Shown one piece after another: positions 1 to 6,457 of a stretch of 13,513 nt of DNA (positions within the stretch are counted from its first letter, which is position 1; every line of letters begins with the position of its first letter). This DNA comes from Chloroflexota bacterium. Its GTDB lineage: Bacteria > Chloroflexota > Anaerolineae > Caldilineales > Caldilineaceae. A program made the position numbers and the translations under genes. Location of the stretch: assembly GCA_003577005.1 (NCBI GenBank), contig QEUW01000210.1, positions 1-13,513 of the forward strand, given 5' to 3'. A model generated the notes under the pieces. The model saw only the letters and a program-made list of their open reading frames with translations, was not told where the DNA came from and made no database searches.

Positions 1-1
1 A

Positions 2-385
2 GTTGTCGGCTTTCCCGGCCTGACCCGGCGTGAGATAGCCAAACAGTTCCCTGGCTATGTCCTGCCAAGAGAGATGAGGGACGAGGGCTGGTGGTTTGAT
101 GGTTATGAGGATGCCGCCGGCTGCCAGCGCCGCGCTGTCCAGGTGGCCGAGACGCTGCATGAATGGGCGCCCAAGATGCCAGACGAACGGATTGGGCTCA
201 TCTCGCACGGCACCTTTGCCGAGAATCTGGTGCGGGCGCTCTTGGGGTTGCCGCCCGACCATCCCGCCTATTTTAGCCACTACAACACGGCCATTACACG
301 CATCGATTTTTTGCCTGATGGATTTCTATTTGTGCGCTATCTGAACCGCATCCAACACCTGCCGCCGGAGTTGATCTCGCGTTGA
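2..385 (+). CDS. Histidine phosphatase family protein (phosphoglycerate-mutase-like), 3' part only
   Basis: The reading frame is already open at the window edge and runs to a TGA, giving the last 127 residues of a protein whose N-terminus lies outside. The visible part has features of the histidine phosphatase superfamily C-terminal half: a GLTRREIAKQFPGY segment, a GWW motif near residue 29-31 of the visible part, and the second catalytic histidine in SHGTF (visible residue 69). It then has the usual ending with an NTAITRIDF strand. The first catalytic RHG motif would be upstream and cannot be checked. Family members remove or transfer phosphate from small phosphorylated metabolites or sugars, usually in the cytoplasm; the substrate is not predictable. 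There is no obvious link to the downstream genes, which start after a gap of about 65-100 bp. The family call is fairly sure, the specific function is not. Confidence 0.85.
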   Translation, partial: VVGFPGLTRREIAKQFPGYVLPREMRDEGWWFDGYEDAAGCQRRAVQVAETLHEWAPKMPDERIGLISHGTFAENLVRALLGLPPDHPAYFSHYNTAITRIDFLPDGFLFVRYLNRIQHLPPELISR

Positions 386-450
386 ACCGCTGGCCGCTGC
401 CAACTTGAGGTGTTGTTTTCATTCTGATTTGTGTGCAGGCTTACCGGCAG

Positions 451-510
451 ATGAAGGCAAAACCAGCCACTCTTTCGTTTATCCTGTTGCTTGCCAGCTT
501 CATCGTCGCC
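451..510 (+). other. Signal-peptide coding stretch out of frame with the FG-GAP gene
   Basis: An ATG at 451 opens frame 1 with MKAKPATLSFILLLASFIVA: a basic start followed by a hydrophobic core, typical of a Sec signal peptide. Read straight on, this frame loses sense and stops at 630. The large FG-GAP protein continues in frame 2, which is blocked upstream by a TGA at 452-454. Removing one base (or restoring two) somewhere between about 500 and 530 would fuse the signal peptide to the mature protein. This is therefore probably the true N-terminus of the next gene, split by a real frameshift mutation or a sequence error. Confidence 0.6.
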
Positions 511-2152
511 ACTCGCCACATCGATGGCGCCTCTTTTGGTTGTGCAGGCTGGGGATACAGTTGCCGTCACCGTGACGGCAACTGCGCTGAATCCACACGG
601 TCCCTGCACCGATCGGTTTGTCGCCCATGAACTAGAACACACCACCCGCACAGCCGACGGGGTTGTGCGCATGTACGAGGCAAATGGCTCTGGCCTGGCC
701 GTGGCCGATCTCGACAACGATGGCCGTCTGGACCTTGTCCTGGGCAATCACGCCGGCCCCAACACCCTCCTTTGGAATGAAACCCCGCCCGGTGGACTAC
801 TACGCTTCCGCAAAGAGGAGCACGGGAGCGGGCGGACGCGCGCAATCACCGCAGTGGATGTGGATGGCGATGGCTGGCGCGACCTGGTGTTGACGCTGAA
901 TACCGGCGTGATCAACTATTGGCGCAATACCGGCGATGGCAACTTTGTCTGGGAGGTGTTGCAGGGCGTGGCCTACCCGGCCTACTCGCTCACCTGGGAG
1001 GATGTGGACCTCGACGGCGATCTCGACCTGGTGACTGCCTCATACGATGCCGGCATCTTGACCGATGTGGGCAACAATTATCTCCTCGGCGGCGGCGGTG
1101 GCGTGGTTGTTTACGAGCGCAAAGACGGTCTCTTTTTGCCCACCAAGCTGGACAAGGAGGCGCAGGGGTTGGGATTGCTGGCGGCCGATCTTGACGGCGA
1201 TGGCCGCCCCGACATCTGGGTCGGTAACGACTTTCACATGCCCGACCGGCTCTGGCTGAATCACGCTGCTGACGACGGCCAACCGGTCTGGGCAGCGGTG
1301 CAGCCCTTTGCGCAGATGTCCAATAGCACCATGGGTGTCGATTGGGGCGATATTACGAACAGCGGCTCTCTGGCGCTCTTCACCACCGATATGAACCCCT
1401 ATGACATCTCCGTGCAAAACCTGGCCGCCTGGCTCCCGGTCATGGCAACGCTCGAAGAGACCAACGCACCCGGCGATCCGCAACGTACGGCCAATATGCT
1501 CCAGATGCGCGATCCAAAAGGTGGCTGGCGCAACGAAGCCGCCCGCCGCGGGGTCGAAGCCACCGGCTGGAGCTGGGCCGGCCGCTTTGGCGACCTGGAC
1601 AACGATGGCTGGCTCGACCTCTACGTGGTCAACGGGATGATGGAGGAGCGCATGTTCGGCCACCTGCCCAACCACGAACTGGTAGAAGAGAACCAGGCCT
1701 TTCGCAACGACGGGGGTGGTCGCTTTACGCCCATGCCACAATGGGGCCTTAACTCGACCTTGAGCGGGCGCAGCATGGTGATGGCTGATCTGGACCTGGA
1801 CGGCGACCTGGACATCGTGGTCAACAATCTGCGTGGGCCGGCCATGCTCTATGAAAATCAACTCTGCGGCGGCGAGAGCGTCCAGGTCGAACTTCAGTGG
1901 CCGGGGGTGCAGAACCGTGACGCCATCGGCGCACAGGTAGCGCTGCACACGAGCGCAGGGGTCTTCCGCCGCGATGTGCGCGCTGCCAGTGGCTATCTCA
2001 CCGGCGACGCTGCGCAGCTGCACTTTGGTGTCCCGGCAGGAGCGACCATCGAGCGGCTGGAGATCCGCTGGCCGGATGGGGCCGATGCGCTGATGGAAGG
2101 GGTGCGTAGCGATTCGTTGCTCACGATCATACGTTGCCCTTGTAATTTGTAG
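491..2152 (+). CDS. FG-GAP/VCBS repeat protein with C-terminal ASPIC/UnbV domain
   Basis: This 553-residue frame encodes a beta-propeller-type extracellular protein. At least six Asp-rich calcium-binding loops of the form DxDxDGxxD are visible, near residues 73-81, 123-131, 171-179, 233-241, 368-376 and 433-441. Each is followed by a short hydrophobic strand, as in FG-GAP/VCBS repeats. The end (about 475-530) matches the ASPIC/UnbV domain: DAIGAQVALHTSAG, then RRDVRAASGYLTGDAAQLHFG and ERLEIRWPDG. Such proteins are usually exported and are linked to cell-surface or carbohydrate-binding roles; the exact role is unknown. The start is uncertain. The frame itself offers TTG 491 or ATG 524, neither with a Shine-Dalgarno site, while a convincing signal peptide lies just upstream in another frame (ATG 451). 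The gene may thus be frameshifted at its 5' end. The body is intact and looks functional. Confidence 0.88.
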   Translation: MPASSSPLATSMAPLLVVQAGDTVAVTVTATALNPHGPCTDRFVAHELEHTTRTADGVVRMYEANGSGLAVADLDNDGRLDLVLGNHAGPNTLLWNETPPGGLLRFRKEEHGSGRTRAITAVDVDGDGWRDLVLTLNTGVINYWRNTGDGNFVWEVLQGVAYPAYSLTWEDVDLDGDLDLVTASYDAGILTDVGNNYLLGGGGGVVVYERKDGLFLPTKLDKEAQGLGLLAADLDGDGRPDIWVGNDFHMPDRLWLNHAADDGQPVWAAVQPFAQMSNSTMGVDWGDITNSGSLALFTTDMNPYDISVQNLAAWLPVMATLEETNAPGDPQRTANMLQMRDPKGGWRNEAARRGVEATGWSWAGRFGDLDNDGWLDLYVVNGMMEERMFGHLPNHELVEENQAFRNDGGGRFTPMPQWGLNSTLSGRSMVMADLDLDGDLDIVVNNLRGPAMLYENQLCGGESVQVELQWPGVQNRDAIGAQVALHTSAGVFRRDVRAASGYLTGDAAQLHFGVPAGATIERLEIRWPDGADALMEGVRSDSLLTIIRCPCNL

Positions 2153-2168
2153 TCACACTTGATACAAT
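2140..2168 (+). promoter_or_regulatory. Sigma70-like promoter of the toxin-antitoxin pair
   Basis: A -35 box TTGTAA (2140-2145, 4 of 6 consensus bases) and a -10 box TACAAT (2163-2168, 5 of 6) are separated by 17 nt. Transcription would begin near 2175, giving a leader of about 30 nt before the antitoxin ATG at 2205. The -35 box lies inside the last codons of the FG-GAP gene. Prediction from sequence only. Confidence 0.55.
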
Positions 2169-2173
2169 GTATC
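2161..2173. promoter_or_regulatory. Candidate autoregulatory operator of the toxin-antitoxin pair
   Basis: GATAC-AAT-GTATC is a perfect 5-bp inverted repeat with a 3-nt centre lying directly over the -10 box. Phd/YefM antitoxins and their toxin complexes commonly repress their own promoter by binding short palindromes there, so this is the natural operator candidate. Short palindromes do arise by chance, so confidence is moderate. Confidence 0.4.
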
Positions 2174-2204
2174 CACAAACAGTATGATTGAAGTTGGAGG
2201 CAGC

Positions 2205-2489
2205 ATGGAGACCACTGTAGGCGTACGCGAATTGAAGGCGCAATTAAGCGCATATTTGCAAAAAGTCAAGGCGGGCGAAACCATTATCATCACCGAACAC
2301 GGCAAACCGGTTGGCCGCCTGACGCCGCTGCCCAAGACCAAAGAGGAGCGCATCCAGGCTATGATCGATGCCGGGCTGATCTCTTGGAGTGGGAAGCGAT
2401 TTGTACCACTGGATGACTCTGAACTCGCTGAGTTAGAACCAGGTGCAACAAAGACTGTAAGCGAGATCCTCTTGGAAGACCGTCGTTGA
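2205..2489 (+). CDS. Phd/YefM-family antitoxin
   Basis: The 94-residue product starts METTVGVRELKAQLSAYLQKVKAGE, followed by TIIITEHGKPVGRLTPL. This is the typical Phd/YefM N-terminal DNA-binding and dimerisation fold: a beta strand, the VRELKAQLSAYL helix, and the ITEHGKPVGRL hairpin. The C-terminal third (GKRFVPLDDSELAELEPG and KTVSEILLEDRR) is acidic and probably disordered alone, fitting toxin neutralisation. ATG 2205 is preferred over the in-frame ATG at 2184 because GGAGG (2196-2200) lies 4 nt before it and the family fold begins there. The stop overlaps the toxin start by 4 nt (TTGA), indicating translational coupling. The product is expected to bind and inhibit the downstream PIN protein and to repress the shared promoter. 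Confidence 0.9.
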   Translation: METTVGVRELKAQLSAYLQKVKAGETIIITEHGKPVGRLTPLPKTKEERIQAMIDAGLISWSGKRFVPLDDSELAELEPGATKTVSEILLEDRR

Positions 2490-2926
2490 ATCTGTATCTG
2501 GACACCAGCGCATTGGTCAAACTCTATATCCGCGAGCCGGGATCTGCCGACATGCAGCGGTTGCTGCACGAAAGTCTGCTTGCAGCCACATCCTGGGTCG
2601 GCTATGTCGAGGTCGTGTCCGCGCTTACGCGTGCCGTCCGGATGAAGACGTTGAGCCGTAACAGTGCGAGCCGGAAACTAGCTCAATTTCAGCATCAGTG
2701 GGGCGATCTGTTCCACATCGAAGTCACAACCCTTGTCATCACTCTGGCCGCTCCTCTGACCTGGGAGCATGAATTGCGGGCGTATGACAGTCTACATTTG
2801 GCATCAGCGCTGATCTGGCAGGAAACGCTGGCTGAACCGGTGACGCTAGCCACCTCTGACCTGCAATTATGGGAAACGGCTCGCAAGGTAGGGCTGCTCA
2901 ATTTTCCACCAGCAGTTCCCGCTTGA
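2486..2926 (+). CDS. VapC-like PIN-domain toxin (ribonuclease)
   Basis: This 146-residue PIN-domain protein starts at TTG 2486, inside the antitoxin stop codon. The four acidic residues expected for a Mg2+/Mn2+-dependent PIN ribonuclease are visible: Asp6 in YLDTSALVKLY, Glu42 in GYVEVVSAL, Asp101 in AYDSLHLASA, and Asp125 in LATSDLQLW. No catalytic position is missing, so the toxin appears active. PIN toxins of this kind cleave RNA (often tRNA or rRNA) and stop growth when free of antitoxin; the actual target is not predictable. The partner is of Phd/YefM type rather than VapB, a pairing seen commonly in Chloroflexota and Cyanobacteria. The TTG start together with the 4-nt overlap suggests toxin translation depends on antitoxin translation. 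Confidence 0.9.
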   Translation: MNLYLDTSALVKLYIREPGSADMQRLLHESLLAATSWVGYVEVVSALTRAVRMKTLSRNSASRKLAQFQHQWGDLFHIEVTTLVITLAAPLTWEHELRAYDSLHLASALIWQETLAEPVTLATSDLQLWETARKVGLLNFPPAVPA

Positions 2927-2984
2927 AGAACACCCCTTGTGCAACTTGCGAGAGGGCAAGCCCCCAAGCCCGGCTATTTTGCGC

Positions 2985-3003
2985 AGTTGACGAATCGGCA
3001 ACT
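2985..3003. promoter_or_regulatory. Candidate operator: 19-bp near-perfect palindrome over the -35 box
   Basis: AGTTGACGAATCGGCAACT is an inverted repeat around the central A at 2994. Eight of its nine base-pair positions match; only 2990/2998 mismatch. It covers the -35 hexamer of the promoter for the ABC operon and part of the spacer. Size, symmetry and position are what is expected for a LacI- or GntR-type repressor site controlling sugar uptake. No regulator gene is present in the window. Confidence 0.55.
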
Positions 3004-3016
3004 CCCCAAGTATGAT
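2987..3016 (+). promoter_or_regulatory. Sigma70-like promoter of ABC operon 1
   Basis: TTGACG (2987-2992, 5 of 6) and TATGAT (3011-3016, 5 of 6) are separated by 18 nt. Initiation would fall near 3023, giving a leader of about 50 nt before ATG 3072. This excludes the longer in-frame start at 3012 as a normal start. It is one of the two best promoter matches in the window. Confidence 0.65.
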
Positions 3017-3058
3017 TAGGGTGACATGCCCCCGACATCTTTTTGCATTTCCAGACCC

Positions 3059-3066
3059 AAAGGAGG
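3059..3066 (+). promoter_or_regulatory. Ribosome binding site fixing the binding-protein start
   Basis: AAAGGAGG lies 5 nt before ATG 3072, a near-perfect Shine-Dalgarno site. It decides the start in favour of 3072, where the encoded protein begins directly with a twin-arginine signal. Confidence 0.8.
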
Positions 3067-3071
3067 ATTTG

Positions 3072-4403
3072 ATGAGCAGTCAATTGCCCGCCAATCGTTT
3101 TTCGCGCCGGCAGTTTCTACGTGGTATGACCGCTGCTGGCGCGACCGTCAGCATCTTTGCCCTGGCTGGTTGTCCGGCCCCGGCTGCCCCGGTTGCACAG
3201 ACAGGTGGTGAGGCAGCCGCTCCGGCTGCGGCAGGGGGGCAGGTGCTTTTCTGGAAACCACCCCACAGCGAACGCGAAGCCGACCTGTGGCAGACGTTGC
3301 TCCAGAAGTTTATGGACGAGAACCCCGGTGTGACGGTCGATCACCAGGTCATCCCGTGGGGCAGTGTCGATGAGCAATTCACCGCCGCCTTTGCCGGCGG
3401 CTCCCCGCCCGACATCTTCTATCTGCCCGACGAGTGGTATCCCAAGTACGTCAGCCAGGGTCAGATCGCCGACCTCACCGACAAGATCGGCGAGTGGCGC
3501 GAGAACTACACCGAAGCCGGCTGGACGGGCGCCACCTACAAAGGCAGCACCTGGGGCGCACCCTTCCTGGGTGTAGCGCAGGGCTGGGTGCTCAACATGA
3601 ACCTCTTCAACGAAAAAGACGTCGCCGTCCCGACCAATTGGGAAGAGTTCCGCGCCGCGGCCGCGGCCCTCACCGATACCGATGCCGGCGTATATGGCAT
3701 CGATGTCCCAGCTTCCTCCACTAACTGGGTCATTTTGATCCCGCTGCTGGCGGCCGGCGGCACCAAGCTGCTGAGCGACGACCTCCTGTCGGTGACGGCA
3801 AACACCGAGGGGGGCCGGGCGGCTTTCAAGGCGTTGCTCGAAGACATTGTGTGGACCGATCAGTCGGGCATTCCCGTTGGTTTCACCGATGATCAGCGTC
3901 GCGATTTGCGCCTGTCGGGAAATGTGGGCATGAGCTGGGTGGAGACTTCGGGCATCAAGGCCGTCTGGCGCACAGAAGCCCCCGACCTGGAGTTGGAAAC
4001 GATCCCCATGCTGCAACTCACCGATGATGGCAAGAACGCAAGTTGGGCCAATATCGGCTTTATGTTTATGGCTGCGCAATCCGTGGACAACGACGCCGCC
4101 TTCGCGCTGCTCGAGTATCTGGCAACGGACGAGATCCAGGTCGAGTACGTGCAAAAGGGAGTCGATCTGCTGCCGTTGAAGCGGGGCATCCCCACGCTGC
4201 CGGATGTTGACCCCATCGTCGCCGAGATGGTCTCCTGGCTGGACGAAGGTTGGGGTGTGGGCACGCAGATCAGCATCCGCTGGCGCGAGGCCACCAATTC
4301 GCTCGTGCAAGAATCGCACGCCGTCATGAGTGGCCTGAAGACAGCCGAGCAAGCCCTGGCCGATGTGGAAGCGACGGTGAATCCGATTTTGGATGGTGAA
4401 TAA
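3072..4403 (+). CDS. ABC sugar-type transporter, substrate-binding lipoprotein (family 1, Tat signal)
   Basis: This 443-residue extracytoplasmic solute-binding protein would deliver a carbohydrate-like ligand to the two permeases that follow. The N-terminus has a twin-arginine motif (SRRQFLRG, Arg12-Arg13), a hydrophobic stretch and a lipobox LAGC with Cys34 as the lipid anchor, then an Ala/Pro/Gly-rich linker to about residue 56. The mature domain begins with QVLFWKPPHSEREADLWQ and continues with FMDENPGVTVDHQVIPWGS and SPPDIFYLPDEW. This layout is typical of SBP_bac_1/8 proteins of CUT1 importers for oligosaccharides and glycerol-phosphate-like ligands. The ligand cannot be named. Export by Tat suggests folding before export. 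The gene has its own promoter and operator candidate and is followed by a long hairpin, which may keep its mRNA more abundant than that of the permeases. Confidence 0.92.
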   Translation: MSSQLPANRFSRRQFLRGMTAAGATVSIFALAGCPAPAAPVAQTGGEAAAPAAAGGQVLFWKPPHSEREADLWQTLLQKFMDENPGVTVDHQVIPWGSVDEQFTAAFAGGSPPDIFYLPDEWYPKYVSQGQIADLTDKIGEWRENYTEAGWTGATYKGSTWGAPFLGVAQGWVLNMNLFNEKDVAVPTNWEEFRAAAAALTDTDAGVYGIDVPASSTNWVILIPLLAAGGTKLLSDDLLSVTANTEGGRAAFKALLEDIVWTDQSGIPVGFTDDQRRDLRLSGNVGMSWVETSGIKAVWRTEAPDLELETIPMLQLTDDGKNASWANIGFMFMAAQSVDNDAAFALLEYLATDEIQVEYVQKGVDLLPLKRGIPTLPDVDPIVAEMVSWLDEGWGVGTQISIRWREATNSLVQESHAVMSGLKTAEQALADVEATVNPILDGE

Positions 4404-4478
4404 GGAACAGGGAGTGGGGAGTAGGGAATAGGGAGTGGGGTATACAAGCAGATCCCTATTCCCTACTCCCTGTTCCCT
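4404..4478. repeat. G-rich/C-rich palindromic repeat between binding protein and permease (operon 1)
   Basis: GGGAGTAGGGAATAGGGA (4417-4434) is perfectly complementary to 4453-4470, giving an 18-bp stem with an 18-nt loop. Outside it, GGAACA (4404-4409) pairs with TGTTCC (4471-4476), separated by a short bulged stretch. The purine arm is built from GGGA(A/G)TA-like units. In RNA it would form a very stable stem-loop right after the binding-protein stop codon. There is no U tract, so it is not a classical terminator. mRNA stabilisation or partial read-through control is inferred. A related sequence occurs at 12361-12438. Confidence 0.85.
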
Positions 4479-4497
4479 CTGCAAGGAGAGTTGCTCG

Positions 4498-5436
4498 ATG
4501 AGTGTCACCTCAACCGCCTCGGCTGCCCAGCAAGCCCCGGCTGTTTCGGCAGCGCGACGGCGTACCTGGCGCAAAGTGCGCGAGAGTGCCTTTTGGTATT
4601 TGCTGCTGTCGCCCAGCCTGCTGGTGATCTTTGGTTTCTCGATTGTGCCCATGCTATGGAGCATTTACTACTCGTTCAACCGGGGCGGCATGTTGGGCAG
4701 ACACACCTTTGTGGGCTTTGAGAATTACACCCGGGCCTCACAGCACCCGATCTTTATCCAGACGCTGGCCAATACCTTTCAATACGCCATAATGACGGTA
4801 CCGACGGTCATCGTGTTGGCGTTGATCGTCGCCATCATCATCTTTCAACTGCCGAAGATGCAGGGCTTTTTCCGCGGCACGGTCTACTTCCCGCTAATCA
4901 CGCCGGTGGTGATTGCCGCCAACATCTGGGCCTACATCGTCAACCGTGACTTTGGGCCGATGAACCACATCTTGAGCTGGTTTGGCATCCCGCGCATCGA
5001 CTGGCTTGGCGACCCCACTTGGGCGATCCCCGCCATCGTGATGATGGAGATCTGGCGCGGCTTTGGCTTTTATGTGATCATCCTCTTTGCCGCGCTCCAG
5101 TCCATCCCGCGCGAGATGTACGAGGCTGCCCGTATCGACGGCGCAAAGGGGCTGCGCATCATCTGGAGCATCACGATCCCGCTCTTGCGCCCGGCGCTCG
5201 GCTTCTGTTTTATCATGGCGACGATCTTCAACTTTCAACTTTTCGATGCCGTCTATGTGCTGACCAAGGGCGGCCCGGCCTGGAAGACGGCCACGGTCAG
5301 TTGGTACGTCTACCAGCAGGCTTTCCAGTCGGACAATGTCGGCTTTGCCAGCACGATGGGCGTGGTGCTGCTGCTCATCATTTTGACGCTCTCGCTGGTG
5401 CAGTTGCGCTTCTTCCGCAGCGATGTGGAGTATTAG
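4498..5436 (+). CDS. ABC sugar transporter permease, MalF/UgpA type
   Basis: The 312-residue integral membrane protein starts at ATG 4498, with AAGGAGAG (4483-4490) 7 nt upstream. About six membrane segments are visible: near residues 33-58, 97-117, 128-148, 176-200, 223-250 and 283-303. The cytoplasmic coupling loop carries the EAA motif EAARIDGAKGLRIIWSITIP (starting at Glu209), which contacts the ATPase. A YVLTKGGP motif at 253-260 is characteristic of MalF/UgpA-type permeases. With the next gene it forms the transmembrane channel of the importer. A longer in-frame start at 4435 would begin inside the palindromic repeat and is unlikely, since the Shine-Dalgarno site supports 4498. Confidence 0.93.
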   Translation: MSVTSTASAAQQAPAVSAARRRTWRKVRESAFWYLLLSPSLLVIFGFSIVPMLWSIYYSFNRGGMLGRHTFVGFENYTRASQHPIFIQTLANTFQYAIMTVPTVIVLALIVAIIIFQLPKMQGFFRGTVYFPLITPVVIAANIWAYIVNRDFGPMNHILSWFGIPRIDWLGDPTWAIPAIVMMEIWRGFGFYVIILFAALQSIPREMYEAARIDGAKGLRIIWSITIPLLRPALGFCFIMATIFNFQLFDAVYVLTKGGPAWKTATVSWYVYQQAFQSDNVGFASTMGVVLLLIILTLSLVQLRFFRSDVEY

Positions 5437-5439
5437 AGG

Positions 5440-5531
5440 TTCACAGAGAACGCAGAGAAGACACAGAGAGTACAGAGACTATCTCTGCTGACTCTCTGTG
5501 CTCTCTGCCTCTCCTCTGTGTTCTCCGTGAA
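5440..5531. repeat. Long imperfect palindrome built on CAGAGA units, between the two permeases
   Basis: The segment starts TTCACAGAGAACGCAGAG and ends with its approximate reverse complement (…TGTGTTCTCCGTGAA). It forms an imperfect inverted repeat of about 92 nt, with CACAGAGAG near the middle of the left arm matched by CTCTCTGTG on the right. The left arm is almost pure purine with phased CAGAGA units. It fills nearly the whole gap between the permease genes and ends 9 nt before the next Shine-Dalgarno site (AGGAGG, 5541-5546). It differs in sequence from the repeat at 4404 and would also fold into a long stem-loop. Confidence 0.85.
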
Positions 5532-5551
5532 CTGCTTTTCAGGAGGTTGGT

Positions 5552-6412
5552 ATGGCGGCAACTTTTGGTGGCGTACAAGATCGGCGGCAGACGCGGGCGT
5601 GGCAGGCGCTCTGGTATCTGTTGATGATCCTGATTTCGGTAGCGACGGTGGTGCCTTTTCTCTTTATGGCCTCCACCTCGTTCACCCGGTCGTTTACCAT
5701 GATGACCTATCCACCGACGTTGCTCCCCGACAATCCGTCGCTGGACAACTACTACCAGATCATCTTTGTCTTTCAGAATGGGCTTTTTCCGCGCTGGTTC
5801 TTCAACACCATCTTTACCACGCTGGTGATCACTGCCGGCAGCCTGCTCCTCAACACACTGTCGGGGTACATCTTTGCCAAAAAAGAGTTCTACGGCAAGA
5901 ATTTTATTTTTGCCCTGTTGCTCTCGACACTGATGGTGCCCGGCGCCGTGACGCTCATCCCGGCCTTTTTGATGGTCAACCGGTTAGGGCTTTTCAACAC
6001 CTACTGGGCGCTGATCATCCCGGCGTTGGCCTCGCCCTTTGGCATCTTTATGATGCGCCAGTTTATCATGAGCCTGCCATCGGAGTTGATCGAGTCGGCC
6101 AAGATCGATGGAGCCAGCGAGCTACGCACCTTCTGGTCGATCATCGTGCCGCTCTCGACACCGGCTATGGCCGCGCTAGGGATCTTTACCGTGATCAACG
6201 CCTGGAACGCCTTTCTCTGGCCGTTGGTGGTGTTGCGCGCCAATACCATGCGCACGTTGGTCGTCGGGCTGGCTACCGTGCAGAGCGAGTTCAACATCAA
6301 CTACGGTCTGGTGATGGCCGGCTCAGTGCTGACTGTGTTGCCGCTATTGGTTCTGTATCTTCTCTTCCAACCTTACTTTGTCGAGGGCTTACGATTGGGG
6401 TATGGGAAGTAG
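5552..6412 (+). CDS. ABC sugar transporter permease, MalG/UgpE type
   Basis: The 286-residue membrane protein starts at ATG 5552 with AGGAGG at 5541-5546. Six hydrophobic segments are visible, near residues 20-43, 82-108, 116-142, 149-168, 195-220 and 250-272. The coupling loop has an EAA-like sequence, ESAKIDGASELRTFWSIIVP from Glu181, with Ser in place of the first Ala. The C-terminus, YFVEGLRLGYGK, is characteristic of MalG/UgpE-type permeases. It pairs with the upstream MalF-type protein to form the pore of a CUT1 importer. No ATP-binding subunit gene follows, so a shared MsmK/UgpC-like ATPase from another locus is presumably used, as is common in this group. No clear terminator is seen after the stop. 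Confidence 0.93.
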   Translation: MAATFGGVQDRRQTRAWQALWYLLMILISVATVVPFLFMASTSFTRSFTMMTYPPTLLPDNPSLDNYYQIIFVFQNGLFPRWFFNTIFTTLVITAGSLLLNTLSGYIFAKKEFYGKNFIFALLLSTLMVPGAVTLIPAFLMVNRLGLFNTYWALIIPALASPFGIFMMRQFIMSLPSELIESAKIDGASELRTFWSIIVPLSTPAMAALGIFTVINAWNAFLWPLVVLRANTMRTLVVGLATVQSEFNINYGLVMAGSVLTVLPLLVLYLLFQPYFVEGLRLGYGK

Positions 6413-6457
6413 CCTGGTCAGCAACAGTTCTGTGTGCATATGCTGAAAAAGGCCAAT

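Noticed and set aside
390..425. Possible terminator after the phosphatase gene (CAAC/GTTG followed by TTTT)
   Set aside because: The stem is only four base pairs and could easily be chance.
1040..2023. Minus-strand open frame of 327 codons
   Set aside because: It is the complement of the FG-GAP/ASPIC gene. The repeated Val/His-rich segments are mirror images of the DxDxDG repeats.
3012..3071. Longer start for the first binding protein
   Set aside because: It would begin inside the predicted -10 box and before the transcription start. The perfect Shine-Dalgarno site and the Tat signal support 3072.
3117..4664. Minus-strand open frame of 515 codons
   Set aside because: It lies antisense to the binding-protein gene and to the repeat. 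Its translation is low-complexity, with no recognisable domain, and it is explained by codon bias in a G+C-rich gene on the plus strand.
4404..5531. CRISPR array or tandem repeat array
   Set aside because: The repeated units are short, adjoining and palindromic, without constant repeats separated by unique spacers. They are hairpin-type intergenic repeats.
6436..6443. GCATATGC palindrome before the small ORF
   Set aside because: It is eight bases only, without a promoter context; chance is the simplest explanation.
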